Positions 8,239 to 16,125 of a stretch of DNA of 46,427 bases are shown in pieces. The stretch is from contig JAOQAO010000171.1 in NCBI GenBank assembly GCA_025963485.1, forward strand, positions 1-46,427, written 5' to 3'. The DNA comes from Bacteroidota bacterium. Its GTDB lineage: Bacteria; Bacteroidota; Bacteroidia; Chitinophagales; LD1. The notes under the pieces were generated by a model. It ran no database searches and had not been told where the DNA came from. It saw only the letters and a program-made list of their open reading frames with translations. Both the position numbers and the translations under genes were made by a program. Each line of letters starts with the position of its first letter. The stretch's first letter is position 1.

Positions 8239-8910
8239 ATGAAGATTACGTTGCCTCTTTTCCTGTTTGTATGCCTTCTTAGCCTATCTGCATATTCCAT
8301 GCAGGACTCCACTCAAGTGCCCAAAAAGGAAAAGATGGAACATGATATAAACATCAATACCACTTTCTTCTTCAAGCAGATCATCAGCCTTTCCAATGCC
8401 AATCTGGAGATCAGCCCGTATATCGTAGGCTATAAATTCTTCCCCGTCAAACATCACGGCATCAGGTTTGCCATAGGGGGCAATTTCTCCAGCCATACGC
8501 AGAATACGGACTCCACTTTCACACAGATCACCAAAATCAGCAGCGTAGATTACAGGCTCGGATATGAGTACCGGCGTTCTTTTGGCAAAAGGTGGTCCTT
8601 CTTTGCGGGCGTAGACCTGATCAATTCTTTTTCGACCTTATACTCCAGGGTCAATTCGGATTTTGACATAGTGACGACATCAGATAAAACATGGACCATC
8701 GGCGGTGGCCCTGTGATAGGCATCCAGATCAATATCAGCAAGCGGATTGCGCTTTTTACCGAGACAGCCTTTTATTATACTTATTCGTCTACCAAAGACA
8801 AAGTCACTTCTCTTAATTTCCCTGAACTGAACCATAACAGGGTGACGGATATACAGCAGACAGGCAAATTCCTTTTACCGACTTCTTTATTTTTTGTATT
8901 CAGGTTTTAA
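8239..8910 (+). CDS. Secreted outer-membrane beta-barrel-like protein
   Basis: This 223-residue protein has a signal peptide (about 1-20, ending near AYS). The rest alternates polar and hydrophobic residues with aromatic girdle residues and ends in LLPTSLFFVFRF, the C-terminal Phe pattern of outer-membrane barrels. Strand-like segments such as YRLGYEYRRSFGKRWSFFAGVDL suggest a small 8-strand barrel. It is the first gene of a probable three-gene operon with a cytochrome c peroxidase 11 bp downstream. The substrate or partner cannot be told from the sequence. Confidence 0.75.
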   Translation: MKITLPLFLFVCLLSLSAYSMQDSTQVPKKEKMEHDININTTFFFKQIISLSNANLEISPYIVGYKFFPVKHHGIRFAIGGNFSSHTQNTDSTFTQITKISSVDYRLGYEYRRSFGKRWSFFAGVDLINSFSTLYSRVNSDFDIVTTSDKTWTIGGGPVIGIQINISKRIALFTETAFYYTYSSTKDKVTSLNFPELNHNRVTDIQQTGKFLLPTSLFFVFRF

Positions 8911-8921
8911 AATCTAAGATT

Positions 8922-10097
8922 ATGAAAAAATATTCCATTCTTATGCTGACAGGTATCATGGCCGTGATACTTTTGGTCACCAGTTGCCAGCACGAAACCC
9001 CGCTGAAAGCACTCACCCCCAACCCGGCTGCTCAATCATATAATTATAAAACTACCTCGTATGAGCACGTTCGGCAAATGGGAGGCGATAATTCTGCCGA
9101 CGATACACTGACCAATGGTGGAGCGATATTAGGCAGGCTCTTGTTCTATGATCCCCGCTTATCTATCAATAATGCTGTAGCCTGTGCCACATGCCACAAA
9201 CAGCAATTTGCCTTTGCAGATAATCAGGCTTTCAGTGAAGGTTACCAGGGCCAGATGACATTGCGCAATACACCGGCTATCATCAATGCAGCAAATAAAT
9301 CTTCTTTCTTCTGGGATGGCCGCGTGACCTCTCTCGAAAATCAGACATTGATGCCTGTCAGAAATCATATTGAAATGGGACTGGAAAGGACCGACGTCCT
9401 TGTCAAAAAAATATCCCAGATCAGTTATTATGCTCAGTATTTCCAAAACGCTTTTGGTAGCCCTGAGGTGACCAGCGATCGTATATCTAAGGCGCTCGCC
9501 CAATTCGTGCGGTCTATAGCCAGTGCGGAGAGCCCGGCTGATGCCTTTACACTGAGTACCGATGCGCAGCTCGGTCAAAGCCTGTTTTTCGGCAGGCTCC
9601 AATGCGGTACATGCCATAGGGGAAACAATTTCGGTGGCGCACCTATGTTTGATACCTATTTCGGTGGAGGAATTGATATTCCGGTCAATGCCGGAGGAGG
9701 CTCGGATCAGGTACCCAATACTTCCAATATAGGCCTGGATGTGGCCTATACCGATCAGGGGGAACAGGCGCTGACCGGTCGCACCGCCCAAAATGGATAC
9801 TTCGTCATCCCTTCTCTCAGGAACGTCATCCTCACCGCTCCCTATATGCATGATGGCAGGTTCAAGACATTGGATGAGGTGATAGACCACTATAGCAATG
9901 GCATCCAGCCACACCCTAATCTTGACCCCCTCCTTCTACAGCAAAATTTCAATCAGCGGTTTGTGACGGTAGCTTCCGGCCAGCCGGTCAGGATGAATAT
10001 CTCTGCCGATGAAAGGCGTGAACTTAAGGCCTTTTTAAATTCGCTTACGGATAAGACTATCATTAGCGATCCCAAATTTGCCAATCCGTTTAAATAG
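8922..10097 (+). CDS. Di-heme cytochrome c peroxidase (MauG/CcpA-like) lipoprotein
   Basis: The 391-residue protein has a lipoprotein signal (LLVTSC, Cys near residue 22) and two heme c sites, CATCH (about residue 88) and CGTCH (about residue 228), in the spacing typical of bacterial di-heme peroxidases. Other family features are the GRLLFYDPRLS and NTPAIINA segments, the SFFWDGRV segment and the MHDGRFKTLDEVIDHYSNG segment near the C-terminus. Members reduce hydrogen peroxide or carry out MauG-type oxidations outside the cytoplasm. It lies between a barrel protein and a small lipoprotein, which suggests a cell-envelope complex; that link is inferred from position only. Confidence 0.93.
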   Translation: MKKYSILMLTGIMAVILLVTSCQHETPLKALTPNPAAQSYNYKTTSYEHVRQMGGDNSADDTLTNGGAILGRLLFYDPRLSINNAVACATCHKQQFAFADNQAFSEGYQGQMTLRNTPAIINAANKSSFFWDGRVTSLENQTLMPVRNHIEMGLERTDVLVKKISQISYYAQYFQNAFGSPEVTSDRISKALAQFVRSIASAESPADAFTLSTDAQLGQSLFFGRLQCGTCHRGNNFGGAPMFDTYFGGGIDIPVNAGGGSDQVPNTSNIGLDVAYTDQGEQALTGRTAQNGYFVIPSLRNVILTAPYMHDGRFKTLDEVIDHYSNGIQPHPNLDPLLLQQNFNQRFVTVASGQPVRMNISADERRELKAFLNSLTDKTIISDPKFANPFK

Positions 10098-10103
10098 CCT
10101 TAC

Positions 10104-10646
10104 ATGATATACAGTAAATGGATGGCCGTATTTCTGCTTGTCTGCCTGATGGGGTTTCAGTCATGCAAGAAAGGATGCAATAATCCGAAGGCATTTAATT
10201 TCCAGGCGAATGCCAAAGAAAATGATGGCACTTGCCTCTATTGTGATAGCACACGGTATACATATACTCAATCCTACACGACCATTTATGATTATACTTT
10301 TGGCAGCCCGTATCAGGGACAGCCCGTTATTGCTGCCATGGTAAATCAAGATCGCATATACTATACTGGCAATGGATGCAAGCTTCTGGGCAAAACAAAT
10401 AACAATAATGGCGCCGCCTGCAGTAACTTTTCCTACATGGTCATTCTCAATAATCAAATTGGTCGCACGATCACCTTTTCGGGAGATATCACCGTATCGC
10501 CTTATTCATCCTCCGTGCTTCATTACCATGCATCAGGCCTTACCCTAGCCCCGTACGGATCAGATTCCATATATGTAGGTACAGCATGTAGCTACTATTC
10601 ATCATTCACGGTGAATACGTCCAATGAATCCTTCGTCTATCAGTGA
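10104..10646 (+). CDS. Small lipoprotein with GC-x-DDGTC-type motif
   Basis: This 180-residue protein has a lipoprotein signal (MGFQSC, lipid-anchored Cys near residue 21). A motif GCNNPKAFNFQANAKENDGT followed by C matches the GCTDPxAxNYxxxAxxDDGSC motif common in Bacteroidota surface proteins. The remainder is Ser/Thr/Tyr-rich and beta-like, with no recognised domain. It begins 6 bp after the peroxidase stop, so it belongs to that operon. Function unknown. Confidence 0.75.
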   Translation: MIYSKWMAVFLLVCLMGFQSCKKGCNNPKAFNFQANAKENDGTCLYCDSTRYTYTQSYTTIYDYTFGSPYQGQPVIAAMVNQDRIYYTGNGCKLLGKTNNNNGAACSNFSYMVILNNQIGRTITFSGDITVSPYSSSVLHYHASGLTLAPYGSDSIYVGTACSYYSSFTVNTSNESFVYQ

Positions 10647-10655
10647 CGATCAGAT

Positions 10656-12083
10656 TTACTTCACTTTCTCCAGCAGCCACTCCCGCTCTGCAGTATCGGG
10701 ATGATCAGATATAGCCTGCTTTAGTTCCTTCAGCGTTTTTTTATTTTTCTCAGGCACCTGAGTGAGTTTAGTAGTGAAGTCCACAAATGCCAGGTAGCTC
10801 TTGCGCTCTGCTTCATCTATTTGCTTGCGACGCTTCAGATTAGATTTGAAGTTTGCGAGATGCCTGGTGAGTTCCGCTGTTTCTCTCATCTCGTAGTAGG
10901 TCTTTATCAGCAGTGCTCCTGCTCCCAGTACATACATCAGGTCTTCACTTTTCACACCATTGAGCAGTTGCAGTGTATCTTTATACCGCCCGCCAAAGAA
11001 GTACATCTTTGCCATATTGAAGGTGACTACATTCATTTTCTTGCCTGCGGTAGGCACGCGCTCTTTATATACTTCTATTAGTTTCTCAGACCATTTATAG
11101 TCGCGTAGCTGTATGCCGAGCGCCATGATATTGGAGTAGTCCCATGCCGACAGCTCATTCTCATCATAGAGGAAATTTTTATCCAGCGCTATCTGGTAGA
11201 GGTCATACACATCCCTCAGGTAGTTAAACTTACCCCGATTGATCTTCCGCACACAGTAGTTGATAGCGAAAACATAAGCATCCCTGAGTATCACATCGTC
11301 GAGATCTCCCTGATGTGTTTTCAATAACTTCTTTACCTGATCGAAATGTGTTTCATCCTCATCATCGCTTAGCATCAGGAGAATAGCGGAATACACTTTG
11401 ATCGGGGCTATTTTATTGTATCGGTCACTGATCATGAGCTCCATGATCTCACTCATCAGTACCGGCTCTTCATGCTTTTTGAATTTCTGCTTATAGTGTT
11501 TCGCCGCGCAGTTATAGCGTAGCTTGTTTGTGATGTAGAAAACATCCAGCCACTCCATTATTTGCGCCGGTGTCTCAGTGTCTTTATGCTCATTGAGCTG
11601 GCGGTGAAAGTTGACCTCCGTATCCAGCACAAACTCCCTAAGGTAAAAATCTGAACTCCTGTTAGATATATTCGATTGTATCTTCTTAGCCAGCGAAATA
11701 TTTATATCAAATAGCTTATTAAGCCGCTTGGCATTGACTGCTGTGAGCAGATCAGTCACCGCCTTTTCAGGCTTCGTGTTATAGCCCTCGCTTTGGATAA
11801 AGCTCTGGATCATCTTAGTCAGGTCGAGGAAAAGGCTCCGGTAGGTCGCCCTGCTGAGCCTGGCCGTTTTCACCAGCAGTTTTCCCAGCTGGGCAGCGGT
11901 GGGTGTCTTGCCATCATTGATCATCGGCAGCAGCACATCCAGAAACTCGACCAGCGGCCCTTTATTATTCAGATAGGAGGACAGCACATAATCGCGGAAC
12001 CTCCCTAGCTCATCACGCGTGAATGAACCAAGTATCCTGATCAGCTTTTTCTCTTCTACGGGTTTAGTAATGCTCTGGGCCAT
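10656..12083 (-). CDS. Bacteroidota helical protein of unknown family, paralogue A
   Basis: This 475-residue protein has no signal peptide or membrane segment and is predicted mostly helical, with TPR-like alternation in the C-terminal half (for example MAKMYFFGGRYKDTLQLL). It is related to the 480-residue protein at 40836: both start with K-L-I-x-x-L-x-x-F followed by an E-x-x-x-F block, share an ENELSAWDYSNI/ENGELSYSLYRNI segment near residue 310, and end with a W-L/F-x-E-K motif. I do not recognise an assigned function. It is downstream of the GNAT-like gene at 13288-12131 (47-bp gap) and may be its operon partner. A helical scaffold or protein-protein interaction role is possible but unproven. 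Confidence 0.8.
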   Translation of the reverse strand: MAQSITKPVEEKKLIRILGSFTRDELGRFRDYVLSSYLNNKGPLVEFLDVLLPMINDGKTPTAAQLGKLLVKTARLSRATYRSLFLDLTKMIQSFIQSEGYNTKPEKAVTDLLTAVNAKRLNKLFDINISLAKKIQSNISNRSSDFYLREFVLDTEVNFHRQLNEHKDTETPAQIMEWLDVFYITNKLRYNCAAKHYKQKFKKHEEPVLMSEIMELMISDRYNKIAPIKVYSAILLMLSDDEDETHFDQVKKLLKTHQGDLDDVILRDAYVFAINYCVRKINRGKFNYLRDVYDLYQIALDKNFLYDENELSAWDYSNIMALGIQLRDYKWSEKLIEVYKERVPTAGKKMNVVTFNMAKMYFFGGRYKDTLQLLNGVKSEDLMYVLGAGALLIKTYYEMRETAELTRHLANFKSNLKRRKQIDEAERKSYLAFVDFTTKLTQVPEKNKKTLKELKQAISDHPDTAEREWLLEKVK

Positions 12084-12130
12084 GGGTGAAACTATACTGC
12101 AAGATTACGATTTTTTGAAACATAGCTGTC

Positions 12131-13288
12131 TCACTCTATTATAGGATGCCGATGGAACGGCTTATTAGGATCAAACAGCTTACGATAGGTCACGTGCTGC
12201 TTGACCACCTTACCGCCTATGGTCTCGCAGGTATGGACCATCTTGGGGTTGAAATCAGCTATCCAGGTGAGTTCTATCCATTTCCAGATATTCTTCGGGC
12301 GCACTACTTTATCGGCAGCCATGACGATACCGGCTTCCACACCCTTGCGTTGATGTTGCGGCACCACGCCAAACACTGTCCCGAATATCTTTTCATTATG
12401 CCCGAAGGTCTTGTAGAATAAAAATTTGAGCATACCCCAGATATTAAGGTTGCCATGCAGATGCTTGAACCATTGATTGAGTTCCGGCAGCATGATGAAC
12501 ATAGCCACAGGCTCATCTTTATAGTATCCGAACCAAAGGAGATAGTCTATCATCACCGGCTTCATACTCTTCAGCAGCGCCAGGCTCTGCTCCTTTGACA
12601 TCTCGTGAAAGTTGTGAAAATTGTGCCATCCCTGATTATAAACGATGCGGAAATCTTCTGCTGCCTTCTCCAGGTTATTTTTCTGCGCATGCTCAAACCG
12701 GTAGCCTTGCTTTAGTAGCCTTTCGTAAAAAAGGTTGTACTTCTCAGGCCTGGCCATATCCACAGGTAGCCCAAATGACAATTGCCGGAAATAATCTTTA
12801 AATCCATAGGCATCAAAAAATTCCTCATAGTATGGCGGATTATAGTTCATTTGATAGGTCGGCTCCGTAAAACCCTCCACGAGCAATCCCCACCACGCAT
12901 TGCGTTCGCCAAAGTTGACCGGCCCATCCATAGCCTCCATACCGCGCTCCTGCAGCCATTGCTTTGCCGTATCAAAAAGCAAAAAAGCCGCCTCTTTATC
13001 CGGGATGCACTCAAAGAAGCCACACCCCCCTGTAGGCTGATCTTCTGTATAGGCGTTGGTCTTATTGATAAAGGCGGCGATGCGTCCGATGAGGTCGCCT
13101 TTGTCATTTACCAGCAACCAGCGGATACATTCACCATGTTCAAAGTAGGGGTTTTTGACAGGGTCAAAGACCTTCTCAACATCCTGCCTCAGCGGGGCTA
13201 TCCAGTTAGGATCGTCAGCATTGATGATAAAAGGCAATTTATGAAATGACTTAATATCCGCATCGCTATTGACTATTTTGATCTGCAT
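12131..13288 (-). CDS. GNAT-like acyltransferase family protein
   Basis: This 385-residue cytoplasmic protein has the order seen in a conserved Bacteroidota family annotated as GNAT-like: an N-terminal DPNWIAPLRQDVEKVFDPVKNPYF segment, a DLIGRIAAFIN strand, an RxGVEAGIVM segment near residue 320 and a C-terminal LTWIADFNPKMVHTCETIGG segment followed by KVVKQHVTYRK. The last part matches the N-x-x-M...G-G...Y acceptor end of GNAT folds with duplicated domains. The specific substrate cannot be told. It is the first gene of a reverse-strand pair with the helical protein at 10656-12083. Confidence 0.75.
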   Translation of the reverse strand: MQIKIVNSDADIKSFHKLPFIINADDPNWIAPLRQDVEKVFDPVKNPYFEHGECIRWLLVNDKGDLIGRIAAFINKTNAYTEDQPTGGCGFFECIPDKEAAFLLFDTAKQWLQERGMEAMDGPVNFGERNAWWGLLVEGFTEPTYQMNYNPPYYEEFFDAYGFKDYFRQLSFGLPVDMARPEKYNLFYERLLKQGYRFEHAQKNNLEKAAEDFRIVYNQGWHNFHNFHEMSKEQSLALLKSMKPVMIDYLLWFGYYKDEPVAMFIMLPELNQWFKHLHGNLNIWGMLKFLFYKTFGHNEKIFGTVFGVVPQHQRKGVEAGIVMAADKVVRPKNIWKWIELTWIADFNPKMVHTCETIGGKVVKQHVTYRKLFDPNKPFHRHPIIE

Positions 13289-13321
13289 AAGAAAGGACTA
13301 ATAGTATTGACTAAGAGCAAA

Positions 13322-13338
13322 TTGATTGCTACAATCAA
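13322..13338. promoter_or_regulatory. Short inverted repeat upstream of the GNAT-like gene
   Basis: TTGATTG (13322-13328) and CAATCAA (13332-13338) form a perfect 7-bp inverted repeat with a 3-nt spacer, 34 bp before the ATG at 13288. It could be an operator, but such short palindromes also arise by chance. Confidence 0.25.
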
Positions 13339-13373
13339 AAATGCGTTAAGATTCTCAGGAAACAAAATAACAC

Positions 13374-13425
13374 CTCACCCATCTGCCTTCGGCATCTTCC
13401 CTCTCCTTCGGAGAGGGAAGAACCT
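13374..13425 (-). repeat. Dispersed intergenic repeat, copy 2
   Basis: On the reverse strand this reads as the repeat at 323-378: hairpin CCCTCTCCGAAGGAGAGGG followed by the same AAGATGCCGAAGGCAGATGG tail and GTGAGG. It lies between genes at 13288 and 13491. The loop of the hairpin differs from copy 1 (TTCGG against TTTAG), while the paired bases stay complementary. Confidence 0.8.
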
Positions 13426-13490
13426 GTTGAGTAGAAATAAGTCTATTAATGAATGAGTAGCTCCAAGGTTATACGGGTAAAAATAATGTG

Positions 13491-14297
13491 TCACAGGAAG
13501 CTGAAACCGATTGTTCCCATGGCTTCGAATGCCCAGAAGCTGTGATGGGCTTTGCCACCTTCTACCGTGAATACATCGCGGTAGTCTACATAGCAGCCTT
13601 TGATAGATGGTTCGATAAAAAACCAACGCCCCAGATTGAGGCGGAGCGAATTTTCCAGGCCAAACATATAGCCCGCTACGTGAAATTTATTGTCCAGCCG
13701 TTTTCCGAAAAGTGTCACATCCGTCTTTGGTATCATCCACCCGAAACCCGCTTTCACCATATTATTCAGCCGGAAGATATGCCGCCTGCTTTTCCATATT
13801 TCAAATCGCCTCACACCATTGATCAGGTAGAAATTGGCTCCATTGGTGTGCTCAAAATGTACAAAGGTCATAGGGTTCAACACCATATTCTGGTCTACCG
13901 GACTATTGTTGATGCTTCCTTTGACATGAGCAGTCTGAAAGTCAGTCACTATATATTTGGCATGATCATAATTTAATTCGAGCGCCCACTGTCTTTTCTT
14001 ATCAAAGAAAAAGCCGATGCGAAAAACATACTGCGGCACAGTGACCTCAGGAAACAATGCCTTCATATCCGGCTTGTCATGAGCCCTGGCATGCTCGATC
14101 TCAAAATCATATGGCGTATTATTGACACTACCCTTGAAGTGGATAGTTGAATTGGAAAACCAGCATTTGGTATAGCCCCAGCTGATATAGAAGCGATGGA
14201 ACGGCCTGATACCACTAGAATCCGCCTGATGCCTCGCACTCAGTCCGGATATAGTTCCGATAAACAATAACAAACTTAGGATGGATTTCGCTTTCAC
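13491..14297 (-). CDS. Secreted outer-membrane beta-barrel-like protein
   Basis: This 268-residue protein has a signal peptide (MKAKSILSLLLFIGTISG, cleavage near SARHQ). The mature part is rich in aromatic and alternating residues, for example FYISWGYTKCWFSNSTIHF and FRIGFFFDKKRQWALELNYDH, and ends in GTIGFSFL, fitting a barrel. It begins 13 bp after the stop of the PaaG-like gene, so it is probably the last gene of the operon 15770-13491. Function unknown; its ligand cannot be told. Confidence 0.7.
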   Translation of the reverse strand: MKAKSILSLLLFIGTISGLSARHQADSSGIRPFHRFYISWGYTKCWFSNSTIHFKGSVNNTPYDFEIEHARAHDKPDMKALFPEVTVPQYVFRIGFFFDKKRQWALELNYDHAKYIVTDFQTAHVKGSINNSPVDQNMVLNPMTFVHFEHTNGANFYLINGVRRFEIWKSRRHIFRLNNMVKAGFGWMIPKTDVTLFGKRLDNKFHVAGYMFGLENSLRLNLGRWFFIEPSIKGCYVDYRDVFTVEGGKAHHSFWAFEAMGTIGFSFL

Positions 14298-14310
14298 GGA
14301 TGGTAGCAGT

Positions 14311-15093
14311 TTACTTTCCCTTGAAAACAGCCTTGCGCTTTTCTATGAAAGCCGCCACGCCTTCTTTATAGTCTTCTGTACCGCCTGCTATTTCCTGACT
14401 GTATGCCTCATACTGGAGCATATCGCGGAGGTTTGCTGTGAGGGCCTTATTGAGCATTTTCTTTATTATAGCCATAGACTTCGGCGCCGCAGCTGCATAG
14501 CGATCGGCATATTCTTTCACAGCTCCATCCAGTTCTTCCGGTGCCACCAGCTTATTGATGATACCCAGTTTATATGCTTCGGCAGCTGTCACTTTGGAGC
14601 CAAGTGTGCACAATTCAAAGGCTTTATTGTAACCTACTAGGCCAGGCAGGAAAAAGGAAGAACCCGAGTCGAGTACCAGTCCTATATTGGCGAAAGCCTG
14701 CACAAGTACTGCATTCTCCGCTGCTACTATGATATCGCAAGCCATAGCCAGCGAAGCGCCCGCTCCTGCAGCTACGCCATTCAGACGGCAGATGACAGGC
14801 TTCGGGTGCTCGCGTACACCGAGGATCATCGGATTGTAGCGCCTTATCACCGAGTCGCCGAGACTGCGGTTGCCATCAGCCTTTTTGACATCCTGAAGAT
14901 CTTGTCCCGAGCAGAAAGCTTTGCCAGCACCGGTAATGACTACCACGCGCACCGCCTCATCTTTTGCAGATTTTTTGAGCGCATCTATCAGCTCTGCACT
15001 GAGCTCTTCGTTAAATGCATTATAAACATCCGGGCGATTGAGTGTGAGGGTACACACACCGTCAGCTATCGTGTAGAGAAGAGAATTGTACAT
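14311..15093 (-). CDS. Enoyl-CoA hydratase/isomerase family protein, PaaG-like
   Basis: This 260-residue cytoplasmic protein is a complete crotonase-fold enzyme of normal length. Visible features are LTLNRPDVYNAFNEEL at the N-terminus, GAGKAFCSGQDL forming the first oxyanion-hole segment, NGVAAGAGASLAMACD forming the second, and QAFANIGLVLDSGSSFFLPG with the Asp characteristic of the PaaG branch (1,2-epoxyphenylacetyl-CoA isomerase). No other phenylacetate genes are near, so the exact substrate is uncertain; fatty acyl-CoA turnover is an alternative. It is 32 bp downstream of the PAP2-like gene. Confidence 0.9.
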   Translation of the reverse strand: MYNSLLYTIADGVCTLTLNRPDVYNAFNEELSAELIDALKKSAKDEAVRVVVITGAGKAFCSGQDLQDVKKADGNRSLGDSVIRRYNPMILGVREHPKPVICRLNGVAAGAGASLAMACDIIVAAENAVLVQAFANIGLVLDSGSSFFLPGLVGYNKAFELCTLGSKVTAAEAYKLGIINKLVAPEELDGAVKEYADRYAAAAPKSMAIIKKMLNKALTANLRDMLQYEAYSQEIAGGTEDYKEGVAAFIEKRKAVFKGK

Positions 15094-15125
15094 ATGATCG
15101 GTTTAGTTTTTTTTGTTTCAAAAGA

Positions 15126-15770
15126 TCAGGACCTGAAGATCATCGGTATCAAAGTAAAAGAAAAAAACATGCCTATGAAACCCACGAGGTATCCGGCCCA
15201 TATCTCACCTGCTTTGTGAGCATCGAGCATCAAACGGGACGTGCCGATGAGCCCTCCTATCACTATCACCGCTACAAAAACAAACTTGAGGTCATAGTCA
15301 GATAGCTGCATCATCACCAGCACGAGGCCAAACATACAGCCTGCTCCGATAGCATGCAGGCTGATCTTGCGGAAAATATTGATAAAAAACCCTACAAAGA
15401 TCGCTATCGCCGCACCCAGCATCATCAGTGAGATGATCTGGTTGGTATAGCCGGTAGCTTCCGTCGTAGGCCGGAATAGCCGGTATGTCCACATATAGAA
15501 GGTAGCCACAGCTACGTATGGTATGATGCGCTCTTTAGGATTCGTCAGTTTGAAGTCTGTGATGAGCTCTAGCTTTTTCATCATAAATATCCATACGACA
15601 GGGCATATAAAGGTGAAAATGAAAGTAATGATGATCCACAGCAGGCGGGTCCTCATATGATACTCCGCAAAACGGTGAGGATTGACAGCTACTATGAAGG
15701 CTGCACCGTAAGTCGCAAATAATAATGGATGAAACAAATACGATATAAAAGAGGCAAAGCGTTTGGACAT
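15126..15770 (-). CDS. PAP2-like integral membrane protein
   Basis: This 214-residue protein has about six membrane segments. A degenerate phosphatidic-acid-phosphatase signature can be followed: KERIIPY, then KISLHAIGAG (motif 2 position, S-x-H reduced to S-L-H), then SRLMLDAHKAGEIWAGYLVG (motif 3, S-R-x5-H). The sequence is shorter and weaker at motif 1 than typical PAP2 enzymes, so activity is uncertain. A lipid or undecaprenyl phosphatase role would fit the family. A perfect 11-bp inverted repeat lies immediately upstream of its start. Confidence 0.75.
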   Translation of the reverse strand: MSKRFASFISYLFHPLLFATYGAAFIVAVNPHRFAEYHMRTRLLWIIITFIFTFICPVVWIFMMKKLELITDFKLTNPKERIIPYVAVATFYMWTYRLFRPTTEATGYTNQIISLMMLGAAIAIFVGFFINIFRKISLHAIGAGCMFGLVLVMMQLSDYDLKFVFVAVIVIGGLIGTSRLMLDAHKAGEIWAGYLVGFIGMFFSFTLIPMIFRS

Positions 15771-15772
15771 TT

Positions 15773-15803
15773 TTATTGATTAACAAGCAATATTAATCAA
15801 TAA
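15773..15803. promoter_or_regulatory. Perfect 11-bp inverted repeat next to start of PAP2-like gene
   Basis: TTATTGATTAA (15773-15783) and TTAATCAATAA (15793-15803) are perfectly complementary around a 9-nt spacer. The first arm ends 2 bp before the ATG at 15770. Position in the promoter/leader of the operon suggests an operator or a leader hairpin that could block translation. Confidence 0.4.
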
Positions 15804-15847
15804 TAGAGAAGCGGTGAAAAGTTATAGAAGAAAGGCCATTATATATA

Positions 15848-16111
15848 GTAGGGACAAGTCGCCACCAATGCCATTGACTTAAGAAAAACAGGCCGCACCT
15901 ACGGAGCTTTGTATTTTTAACTTCCTATATCTACAAACAGTAAGCCCCGAAGGGGCTGCACTTGTCGGGATTTAAACATCTAAAATATAGTTGTTATTGC
16001 TTCTACCTCGCCCTAAATCCCTATAGGGATTAAATACATTACAATGGGTTTAATGCAAATAGCATAGTGTTAACAGCCTAAGTCAATGACATTGCGCGCG
16101 ACCTGCCCTAT
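15848..16111. mobile_element. MITE-like element with imperfect terminal inverted repeats
   Basis: The left end (15848-15883) and the reverse complement of the right end (16077-16111) align at about 28 of 36 positions with one gap. Both contain TAGGG, GTCGC, CAATG and CATTGACTTA blocks. The 264-bp element has no coding capacity and carries an inner palindrome AGCCCCGAAGGGGCT (15943-15957). The outermost TA could be a two-base target duplication of the IS630/mariner kind, but it may equally be part of the repeats. Part of its inner sequence (about 15990-16055) resembles bases 1-70 of the window. It lies directly beside the stop of the TonB-receptor-like gene. Confidence 0.5.
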
Positions 16112-16125
16112 CCTAAAACTTGCTA

